Part shown: positions 4,280-9,243 of the stretch, one piece after another
Position numbering within the stretch: the stretch's first letter is position 1
How the letters are laid out: the number at the start of each line of letters is the position of its first letter
From: Candidatus Omnitrophota bacterium
Lineage (GTDB): Bacteria; Omnitrophota; Gorgyraeia; 2-01-FULL-45-10
Assembly: GCA_026387165.1 (NCBI GenBank)
Contig: JAPLMG010000100.1
Coordinates: forward strand, 1-9,243
DNA: 9,243 nucleotides
Direction of reading: 5' to 3'
Made by a program: the position numbers and the translations under genes
The notes under the pieces: generated by a model
What the model saw: the letters and a program-made list of their open reading frames with translations, nothing else
The model's database searches: none
Told to the model about the DNA's origin: nothing

Positions 4280-4948
4280 ATGAAAGATAATAGCCTCCTA
4301 AAGCGTTTGAGGTCTCTGGGGTTTTCTCTTTTTGAAACAGGGGAAACGGAAGATGTTAATCTAACGCTGGCGGATGTTGTGAAGTCAAAGGATCTTCGTC
4401 TTTGGGAGGGGTTTCCCGTCGTCCTTGCGACGAGCGCAGAGAATGGGCATTTTGATTATACTAAAACAGTCGACTGTCTTAAGAGGGAATCGGATAAGCT
4501 TATCCTGGCATCCTTGACGGCAATGTCTCTTGCCCTATACAAAGCTCTCAATTTAAAGTTCCTCTGGGCCGATACGCTCGCGCGGTCGCTCAACGTTGAT
4601 CGCAGAAAAGAGTTGGAGGCGTATTTTAATTTATTAAAAAAGGGCCAGGATCTAAAAGTCGCCGGACGCTCTATGTCGAGCGAGAGGTTGAAGTCCGTAT
4701 TTAACAGCTACTTCAAAAAGGCAGACCAGAATCTGAATGACTATCTTTGCGCGAAAGAAGAGCTTGGCCTTGAATATGCGCTTTCTCAAGTCTTTCCACC
4801 GAAGCAGAAAGAGCTTTTTCTGAAAAAGCTCAAAGGGGAAGCTCTTACAAAGACAGAGAAGGAATATTTCTCTCGCACAGTTAAGAAGAAAGTCCACGCC
4901 CTGGCCAATGCCGATCTGCATCGTCTGTCCCGTAGATTATTAGAATGA
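4280..4948 (+). CDS. Partner of the nucleotidyltransferase; candidate antitoxin of unknown family
   Basis: The 222-aa, Lys-rich, mostly helical protein starts 2 bp after the nucleotidyltransferase stop, with GAAGG about 10 bases before its ATG, so the two are co-translated. I do not recognise a named family. Visible parts are an N-terminal LLKRLRSLGFSLFETGE, a conserved-looking VVKSKDLRLWEGFPVVLA (about 33-50), a helical middle, and a basic end, LTKTEKEYFSRTVKKKVHAL, followed by ANADLHRLSRRLLE. Similar basic ends occur in small regulators, which fits nucleic-acid binding or repression of the upstream operator. No signal or membrane segment is seen. The antitoxin role is inference from layout; it could instead be an accessory RNA-binding protein. 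Confidence 0.65.
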   Translation: MKDNSLLKRLRSLGFSLFETGETEDVNLTLADVVKSKDLRLWEGFPVVLATSAENGHFDYTKTVDCLKRESDKLILASLTAMSLALYKALNLKFLWADTLARSLNVDRRKELEAYFNLLKKGQDLKVAGRSMSSERLKSVFNSYFKKADQNLNDYLCAKEELGLEYALSQVFPPKQKELFLKKLKGEALTKTEKEYFSRTVKKKVHALANADLHRLSRRLLE

Positions 4949-4993
4949 ATAGATAAAGCTCCTCTTTGCTACTCGACTTATGTTTCAACTGAC

Positions 4994-5020
4994 ATGGGAT
5001 TAGGATTTAAGCAGGAATAG
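4994..5020 (+). pseudogene. Remnant of a third ORF6N gene (3' end only)
   Basis: Nine codons read MGLGFKQE and stop, matching the end of the ORF6N genes (RMIGFKQE and RMIGFRQE). The DNA match continues through AGACAC into the palindrome pair, as in copy 2. Everything upstream of the last codons is gone, replaced by the nucleotidyltransferase operon. This marks a third module boundary. Confidence 0.75.
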
Positions 5021-5024
5021 ACAC

Positions 5025-5078
5025 TTGAGGTTCCAATTTGGAGCCTCAAATCTTGAAGTCGCAAATTGCGATTTCAAG
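5025..5078. repeat. Palindrome pair after the ORF6N remnant (copy 3)
   Basis: Palindrome A (5025-5049) pairs TTGAGGTTCCAA with TTGGAGCCTCAA, with one T-G mismatch. Palindrome B (5052-5078) pairs CTTGAAGTCGCAA with TTGCGATTTCAAG, with one G-T mismatch. Compared with copy 2, one G-C position in B has become A-T in both arms and another has become a G-T pair, so pairing is largely kept. The sequence TACATGCATA after it still resembles the end of copy 2's pair. Confidence 0.85.
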
Positions 5079-5095
5079 CTACATGCATAAGTAAA

Positions 5096-5152
5096 ATGAG
5101 ATCGGTCCCATTCAACGCGGAAAGTGACGCGTTGGGACAGACCCCATTTTTT
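5096..5152. terminator. REP-like hairpin with T-run, likely terminator
   Basis: An imperfect stem joins ATGAGATCGGTCCCA (5096-5110) to TGGGACAGACCCCAT (5133-5147), and six T follow on the plus strand. The same element occurs at 7305-7356. In this position it could end the nucleotidyltransferase operon. An A-rich start on the other arm could also end the metalloprotease transcript on the minus strand. Confidence 0.6.
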
Positions 5153-5185
5153 AGTCTCATCATTGCCTACCTATTGGCAACGCGT

Positions 5186-5209
5186 AATTAAGTGTTGTGT
5201 CCCCGAATT
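5186..5209. repeat. Half copy of the GGGGACACA-type repeat
   Basis: AATTAAGTGTTGTGTCCCC plus GAATT closely matches the right half of the full inverted repeat at 7216-7263. Only one arm is present here, directly downstream of the metalloprotease stop on the minus strand. Nearby TTGCC (5163-5167) and GGCAA (5176-5180) form a minor hairpin. Confidence 0.6.
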
Positions 5210-5222
5210 AGCAGGCGTAATT

Positions 5223-6989
5223 TTAAAGGTGCGACTCCAGCAGGTCTCTCCATACATCATACACTTCTATATATCTCTTAACGAAAGGATCTTCTGCCTT
5301 TTGATAGCCGCGCATATATTCGTCAAATTCTTTGCCCAGATCCGACAGATTTTTACCAAGGCATGCTAATAACAGTGTTAGATTGTCTTTTTTATCTTCC
5401 TTCGTTATCTTTTCAGCTATCTTCTTCTGATAGTCAACGAACTGGCTGGGATATTTAGCCATTAAAAAGCAGGTGAATGCCCAGCTCTGAGCATATAGAT
5501 TATATTTTGACTTTAAAGCAATACCGACGAAACTGCCTTTTTCAAAACCGGTGAAGAACTCTATCGGGTTTAGCCCTTCCTTACTTACGGCGTCCTGAAA
5601 CGTAAATAGCAGATCTTCGTCAATTCCGCCTGCCGGCTCGGTCGCGCAATATGCAGCCAGTCCCTCCGCAAGCCATGACTCCGCCACAGCCATCTCGATC
5701 TCTTCCGGCTTCCCCATTTTCATCATCTCATCGAGCAGCTTCTTCTTCTTTTCCCAGTCCGTCGCCTCTATAAATTCCTTCCTCTTCTCTATCAGTTTTT
5801 CTTTGTTTACTACGGGCTTTGAAGTGATTATGTTCTGGAGCCCCCAATTATGGAATATTTCATGAGTAAGTTCATGCCGCAGTGTAGACTTTGTTTCATC
5901 GGTGAGCGATCTTTTATAAATATCCTTTACCCTCCAAAATCTATCCGTAAATTCTTTTGTTCTACCATCAATAAATATATCGTATCTTTCGTCGATATTG
6001 AGTTTCTTCTTTTGCTTTTCGACATCTTTGTAGACCGCGTCCGTTGCGCTGGTCAGCATTGTAAAAAGCATCTCCTCCGCCCTTTCTCCAAACATGTTAT
6101 AGAGATAGAGCACTCTTTCGCTTGGATCAAAATAACCGGGAATATACGGCGGCATCCCGGTACTATCAATATAGTCTATGGGATCGTCGAATAGCACTAT
6201 AAAATTCTGAAATTGGGGCTTTCTATCCTTAAAGAGCGTGAAAAACTTAAAATAAAGCTCGGCATATAACGCCCGCGTAATTTTTTGACACCATTTCGCT
6301 GTATTTACGTAAGAATCGGTGAAAAGCGTTATGTTGCCTTCTTTGTAGATCTTCATCTTCGGGAATAGTTCTTTGATATGCTCTTCGGTCTCGTCGGTAT
6401 CTTTGTTGCAGACCGGCGCGAAGATCAAAGAATTGATCTCCGTGCGCGGGACGCCCAGCTCCATCCCTCCTCCGCCCTCTTCAAATGACAGTGTCACTGC
6501 TTTATCATCAAGGCTGATGATCTTACCATCGCAGATAACTCCGTTTATCTTCCTGACAATAATATCGTTTTTATACGGCCACTCGATATCTCGTTGAGTT
6601 ATGTTTTTTATGCTCTTTACATCCTGTTTCTTAACAGTGAATTTATCTCCTCTCCAGTCGATCATATACTGATCGTCGGCCTCTCTCAATAATTTACCCC
6701 TTATCACGCCTCCATGTTTAAGACGCAGCTCTACGTCCCCACCCGGTCCACCCGATCCCGAAGAGGCGTGTACCGTATTTTTTAATGTTTTTTCTCCTTT
6801 GGAAATAATTTTTTTGAATTTCTCTCCGGATGCAATAGCGGTATCGCGAAGAGCATAAATCTTATCGGCTACAATGCTTACTTTTGAATTAAAGGCGAGA
6901 TTGGTACTCATGCGCTCCTTGAATATAAAATAACCCAATATGCAGCCGGCAGCAAGCAGCAAAATTATTATAAAGACCGCTTTTTTCAT
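5223..6989 (-). CDS. Membrane-anchored gluzincin-type zinc metalloprotease with SH3/Sm-like repeats
   Basis: The 588-aa product opens with a hydrophobic signal/anchor (residues 5-23) containing AAGC at 13-16, a marginal lipobox, so it is either a lipoprotein or an N-terminally anchored protein facing outward. Residues about 85-130 and 140-192 are two similar beta-rich repeats (LRLKHGGVIRGKLL and RKINGVICDGKIIS), an Sm/SH3-like fold. The catalytic part has HELTH at 372-376 (two His zinc ligands, E373 as base) and ESWLAEGLAAY with E442 as the third ligand, the clan MA gluzincin layout seen in DUF1570-type and peptidase MA-like proteins. Substrate is unknown. A weak ribosome site (CAGG) lies about 9 bases before the ATG. 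It stands alone, convergent with the island and divergent from the yjbQ operon. Confidence 0.85.
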   Translation of the reverse strand: MKKAVFIIILLLAAGCILGYFIFKERMSTNLAFNSKVSIVADKIYALRDTAIASGEKFKKIISKGEKTLKNTVHASSGSGGPGGDVELRLKHGGVIRGKLLREADDQYMIDWRGDKFTVKKQDVKSIKNITQRDIEWPYKNDIIVRKINGVICDGKIISLDDKAVTLSFEEGGGGMELGVPRTEINSLIFAPVCNKDTDETEEHIKELFPKMKIYKEGNITLFTDSYVNTAKWCQKITRALYAELYFKFFTLFKDRKPQFQNFIVLFDDPIDYIDSTGMPPYIPGYFDPSERVLYLYNMFGERAEEMLFTMLTSATDAVYKDVEKQKKKLNIDERYDIFIDGRTKEFTDRFWRVKDIYKRSLTDETKSTLRHELTHEIFHNWGLQNIITSKPVVNKEKLIEKRKEFIEATDWEKKKKLLDEMMKMGKPEEIEMAVAESWLAEGLAAYCATEPAGGIDEDLLFTFQDAVSKEGLNPIEFFTGFEKGSFVGIALKSKYNLYAQSWAFTCFLMAKYPSQFVDYQKKIAEKITKEDKKDNLTLLLACLGKNLSDLGKEFDEYMRGYQKAEDPFVKRYIEVYDVWRDLLESHL

Positions 6990-7215
6990 GCGTAACCTGC
7001 TGCTTCCGCTTTAAAAATACCGATTATTTTTACCCGGCTAAACTGCAACTATTAAGATACTACAAAGCGAAAGAAAAAACAAGGATAGAAGGACACGGGA
7101 ATAAATACAAACGTTCGCCCGTAATTTTTGCTTTGCAATTTTGAATAAAGTGAAAATAAAGAGTGAAGAAAGAAAATAAAGGACGGTTCTATTTAATTTC
7201 CGGAATATATTTTCC

Positions 7216-7257
7216 GGGGACACAATACTCGACTCACTAATTAAGTACTGTGTCCCC
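7216..7257. repeat. GGGGACACA-type inverted repeat (REP-like)
   Basis: GGGGACACAATACT (7216-7229) and AGTACTGTGTCCCC (7244-7257) pair with one mismatch around a 14-base centre. Repeats of this type are widespread in environmental genomes, and I believe they are REP elements moved by RAYT (IS200-like) transposases. No such transposase is in the window. Confidence 0.75.
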
Positions 7258-7304
7258 CGAATTCCTCCGAATTCCCCCATCGGCATAGAAAACTACTCAC
7301 AAAA

Positions 7305-7356
7305 ATGGGGTCAGTTCCATTCAGCACGGAAGGTGACGCGTTGGGACTGACCCCAT
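7305..7356. repeat. ATGGGGTCAGT-type hairpin (REP-like), second copy
   Basis: ATGGGGTCAGTTCCA (7305-7319) pairs with TGGGACTGACCCCAT (7342-7356) with one mismatch, and TTTTC follows. The centre GGTGACGCGT is shared with the copy at 5096-5147 (GTGACGCGT). It may act as a two-way terminator between the metalloprotease and yjbQ regions. Confidence 0.8.
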
Positions 7357-7429
7357 TTTCTTATAGAACTGGACTATTACAATTCGTTATAAATAGTTTA
7401 TTGAGGAAAAGGCGTAGAAGCAGTTTATA

Positions 7430-7438
7430 TGGTATAAT
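7430..7438 (+). promoter_or_regulatory. Extended -10 promoter of the yjbQ operon
   Basis: TGG followed by TATAAT (7433-7438) is a perfect extended -10 box; no good -35 box lies 16-18 bp upstream, as is usual for this class. Transcription would begin near 7445. The leader of about 80 bases contains small alternative dyads, ACCTT/AAGGT (7476-7480/7489-7493) and CCTC/GAGG (7472-7475/7484-7487). Confidence 0.65.
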
Positions 7439-7526
7439 AAGCGCTGAAACGCTCTTTACATGAAATAATAGCCTCACCTTAAAGAGGTAAGGTCAAAAGT
7501 AGGATGTCTGTAAAATAAGCATAAGT

Positions 7527-7946
7527 ATGCAGATAGTAAATAAAAAGATAGAGATCGATACCAGGGGCGCGGGGGACCTGCTGAACATAACAGATCAGGT
7601 CGTTGATATCCTGGCAGCATCTAAGCTAAAGAAAGGGTCCGCCACAGTATTTGTCGTAGGCTCAACAGCCGCTATAACGACATTCGAATACGAACCCGGC
7701 ATGATAAAGGATATGAGGGATCTGTGCGAGAAGCTTGTGCCGTCAAATAAGCATTATAATCACGATGATACCTGGGGCGACGCCAATGGGTTCAGCCACT
7801 TGAGGGCTGCGCTCTTCGGGCCGTCATTGGCGATACCGTTCAATAGCGGTAAACTATCTTCGGGTACATGGCAGCAGATCGTTTTGGCCGAATTCGATAA
7901 TCGGCCAAGGCGCCGCGAGGTAATCGTTCAAATAATAGGCGAATAA
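7527..7946 (+). CDS. yjbQ: YjbQ/UPF0047 family protein
   Basis: The 139-aa protein matches the YjbQ (UPF0047) family over its whole usual length. It contains GSTAAITTFEYEPG, the His/Asp-rich HYNHDDTWGDANGFSHLRAA (about 77-96), then LFGPSLAIPF and the signature GTWQQIVLAEFD near the end. The fold is a small trimeric beta protein. Some members show weak thiamine-phosphate synthase activity, and database names follow that (secondary thiamine-phosphate synthase), but the true role is unsettled. No clear ribosome site precedes the ATG; upstream in-frame starts are closed by stops. It is the first gene behind an extended -10 promoter, followed after 32 bp by a Cys-rich membrane protein and then a YgjP-like metallopeptidase. 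Confidence 0.93.
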   Translation: MQIVNKKIEIDTRGAGDLLNITDQVVDILAASKLKKGSATVFVVGSTAAITTFEYEPGMIKDMRDLCEKLVPSNKHYNHDDTWGDANGFSHLRAALFGPSLAIPFNSGKLSSGTWQQIVLAEFDNRPRRREVIVQIIGE

Positions 7947-7978
7947 GATTCGGACAGAATAAATAGGAGGAACATAAG

Positions 7979-8263
7979 ATGAATTGCCCCGTATTAAATT
8001 TATTCGCGAAATGCTGCTGTTCATGCGGAATGGTATGCCCGTATTGCATACAGCTTACGATCGTGGTAATAGCGATCGTGTTTGGCGCGCTGGTCGCCTG
8101 GAAGCCAAAAAAAACCATAGATATACAGATAGCTCTTTACCGGCCCTTCAACTGGAAATTGGAGCCCATATCCATGGAAAAAGAGATAAGAAACACGCGC
8201 ATCATGGGGCTGGCCGTTCTCATTCCCGGGATCCTTTCACTTATTTATATCTTGTTAACATAG
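7979..8263 (+). CDS. Small Cys-rich two-TM membrane protein, unknown function
   Basis: A perfect AGGAGG (7965-7970) 8 bases before the ATG supports this frame over the overlapping ORF from 7984. The 94-aa product begins with a cysteine cluster, AKCCCSCGMVCPYC (residues 10-23, six Cys), followed at once by a membrane helix (LTIVVIAIVFGALVAW, 26-41), a polar linker of about 35 residues and a second helix near the C-terminus (LAVLIPGILSLIYILL). The Cys cluster could bind a metal or an iron-sulfur centre or be acylated at the membrane face. I know no family with this layout. It is co-directional with yjbQ (32 bp upstream) and the metallopeptidase (10 bp downstream), so probably in one operon. Confidence 0.75.
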   Translation: MNCPVLNLFAKCCCSCGMVCPYCIQLTIVVIAIVFGALVAWKPKKTIDIQIALYRPFNWKLEPISMEKEIRNTRIMGLAVLIPGILSLIYILLT

Positions 8264-8273
8264 ATAAGCGCTG

Positions 8274-8966
8274 ATGTATAAAAGACCGTTATCCAAAGAT
8301 ATCCCGGCACCTAAGCTTATAAGATCAAAAAGGCGGAGCATTGCGCTCGAGATCGGTCCTGACGGGACATTCACTGTGAGGGCGCCGCATTTTGTCGCAG
8401 AGCAGGCGATACAGGAGTTTATAAGCCGTAAGCGCAAGTGGATCGATAAGATCTACAATCGTACGCGCCAGCAGCTTACACTATTCCGGCCCAAACAATT
8501 CATTGAAGGTGAAAGATTTCTCTATCTCGGCAATGAATATACGCTTCATATCGCGCAGGATATGTACGGCAAGCTTCTTTTTGAGGAAAGGTTCATATTG
8601 AATGAGCGCTATTTACCTGATGCGCGGATATTGTTTGAGCGCTGGTATAGAGAAGAGGCGTTTATGTTGTTTACGCTAAGATGTAAATTCTATGCCGGGA
8701 ATATGGGCGTGCGTTATAATAGTATCAATCTCTCCGGCGCGAAGCATCGCTGGGGGTCATGTCGCCCAAATGGGAACCTTCGTTTTAATTGGCGCCTGGT
8801 TATGGCGCCAAGAGATATTATCGATTATGTCGTTGTGCATGAACTGGCCCATCTGGTAGAGCCTGATCACTCGAGCCGCTTTTGGACTGTCGTGGATAAG
8901 ACATTCAAGGATCACCGCGAAGCAAAGAATTGGCTTAAAGATAACCAGTTCCGGCTCAACTTTTAG
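8274..8966 (+). CDS. YgjP/WSS1-type M48-like metallopeptidase
   Basis: The 230-aa product is of the full usual length for the YgjP-like (DUF45) metallopeptidase family. The N-terminal half has the typical basic strand IRSKRRSIALEIGPDGTFTV and the linker FISRKRKWI. The C-terminal half has HRWGSCRPNGNLRFNWRLVM, with RWGSC at 159-163, then VVVHELAHLVEPDHSSRFW. HELAH (189-193) gives two His ligands and the catalytic Glu, and H199 is the expected third ligand. Relatives include the DNA-protein-crosslink protease Wss1/SprT group, but the substrate of YgjP proteins is not established. No signal peptide, so cytoplasmic. The ATG follows the preceding stop by 10 bp without a clear ribosome site. Confidence 0.93.
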   Translation: MYKRPLSKDIPAPKLIRSKRRSIALEIGPDGTFTVRAPHFVAEQAIQEFISRKRKWIDKIYNRTRQQLTLFRPKQFIEGERFLYLGNEYTLHIAQDMYGKLLFEERFILNERYLPDARILFERWYREEAFMLFTLRCKFYAGNMGVRYNSINLSGAKHRWGSCRPNGNLRFNWRLVMAPRDIIDYVVVHELAHLVEPDHSSRFWTVVDKTFKDHREAKNWLKDNQFRLNF

Positions 8967-9029
8967 AATTATATTCAAAACGCCGCGTCCGCACTATCTT
9001 ATATCCAGGAAATATAGAAAAACTGCGGA

Positions 9030-9104
9030 ATGGTTAAAGGTAAGGGGCCTGAATATTGCGGTAAGGTTATAGTGAAAGACATAGGATTCCCTTTTCAAAA
9101 TTAG
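9030..9104 (+). pseudogene. Fragment resembling the C-terminal end of YjeF_N (NAD(P)HX epimerase)
   Basis: A 24-codon frame reads MVKGKGPEYCGKVIVKDIGF followed by PFQN and a stop. The pattern YxGKVIVKDIGFP is the last strand region of YjeF_N / NAD(P)H-hydrate epimerase domains. A TAG lies only five codons upstream, and no other part of the domain is visible between 8967 and 9030, so this is a remnant at best. The match rests on about 14 residues. Confidence 0.35.
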
Positions 9105-9135
9105 CTTCGAGCCTGTCCCCGAGATGTTGCTGGCC

Positions 9136-9163
9136 TTGACACTCAGCGAATCTGTGCTATACT
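9136..9163 (+). promoter_or_regulatory. Strong promoter near the right window edge
   Basis: TTGACA (9136-9141), a 16-bp spacer and TATACT (9158-9163) preceded by TGC give a full -35 plus an extended -10 box. This is the strongest promoter in the window. Transcription should begin near 9170. Confidence 0.75.
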
Positions 9164-9169
9164 TATATC

Positions 9170-9243
9170 CTCAGAAGACAGGAAAGTCCCGAGTTGGAAG
9201 GAATAAATCCCGGACGATAAAACCAGCGCAAGCTGGCCTCTAC
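9170..9243 (+). ncRNA. Possible 5' part of a structured RNA, cut by the window edge
   Basis: Directly behind the strong promoter there is no start codon with a ribosome site. CCAGC-GCAA-GCTGG (9223-9236) is a perfect 5-bp stem closed by a GNRA tetraloop. GTCC (9186-9189) can pair with GGAC (9212-9215). AGGAAAGTCC (9180-9189) equals the conserved 5' strand of P4 in RNase P RNA, but the stems P1-P3 that should precede it do not fit between the promoter and this point, so I do not call rnpB. It could also be a riboswitch or leader of a gene beyond the window. Confidence 0.35.

Larger units (their letters stand above)
6990..7429. other. Intergenic region with REP-like repeats, no convincing gene
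   Basis: An open frame on the minus strand (7038-7286) starts inside a repeat, has no ribosome site and encodes low-complexity hydrophobic sequence, so I do not accept it. The region holds three dyads: CCGGAA/TTCCGG (7200-7217), the GGGGACACA repeat (7216-7257) and the ATGGGGTCAGT hairpin (7305-7356). The metalloprotease promoter should lie in 6995-7100 on the minus strand, but no near-consensus box stands out. Confidence 0.6.

Noticed and set aside
5124..5369. 81-aa plus-strand ORF
   Set aside because: It begins in the REP-like hairpin and then runs antisense to the end of the metalloprotease gene.
7038..7286. 82-aa hydrophobic ORF on the minus strand
   Set aside because: It starts inside a REP-like repeat, has no ribosome site, and its composition (runs of L, F, S) follows from A/T-rich intergenic DNA.
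7984..8274. 96-aa ORF overlapping the Cys-rich membrane protein
   Set aside because: Its start lies 5 bp after the better ATG; AGGAGG has ideal spacing to 7979, and the product is a basic His/Arg-rich sequence typical of a shifted frame.
9180..9189. AGGAAAGTCC as the P4 strand of RNase P RNA
   Set aside because: Only about 10 bases separate it from the predicted transcription start, leaving no room for P1-P3, and the following bases do not match the usual continuation.

Overview
The window looks like a chromosomal segment of an uncultured, roughly mid-GC bacterium. Dense REP-like inverted repeats, ORF6N proteins, a YjbQ protein, a YgjP-like metallopeptidase and a secreted gluzincin would fit Omnitrophota or a similar candidate phylum. 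That placement is a guess from gene style; no rRNA or marker gene is present.

Layout. (1) 1-200: small inverted repeats. (2) 228-1173: a TPR gene that appears to be broken by a frameshift, facing a small unknown gene on the minus strand. (3) 1194-5080: an accessory island built from a repeated module of about 0.9 kb. Each full module has a conserved leader, an ORF6N-domain gene (+) and a convergent remnant of a recombinase-type HTH tail (-). Full modules lie at 1194-2090 and 2766-3641, and a third survives only as an ORF6N 3' end at 4994-5080. Different passenger genes sit between the modules: a 41-aa desulforedoxin-type protein plus a DUF5661-like protein in the first gap, and a nucleotidyltransferase/partner pair resembling a toxin-antitoxin system in the second. 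(4) 5096-5222: REP-like hairpins. (5) 5223-6989 (-): a membrane-anchored zinc metalloprotease. (6) 6990-7430: intergenic, with three REP-like repeats. (7) 7430-8966: an extended -10 promoter followed by yjbQ, a Cys-rich two-TM protein and a YgjP/WSS1-type metallopeptidase, probably one operon. (8) 8967-9243: a degraded YjeF_N-like fragment, then a strong promoter reading into what looks like the 5' end of a structured RNA cut by the window edge.

The most striking signal concerns the ORF6N genes. Each carries a perfect 25-27 bp DNA palindrome at the same codon position (residues 64-73). Pairs of similar palindromes, with related outer arms but different inner arms, lie outside the genes: upstream of copy 1, downstream of copy 2 and downstream of the copy 3 remnant. 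In the coding phase these outside palindromes would encode variants of the same peptide (LRFQIGTS, LRSQIATS, against LRLQFATS in copy 1). The two in-gene palindromes differ in sequence but both keep perfect symmetry. The genes could carry their own binding or processing site, or the outside palindromes could be silent donors for the in-gene segment. Both ideas are inference.
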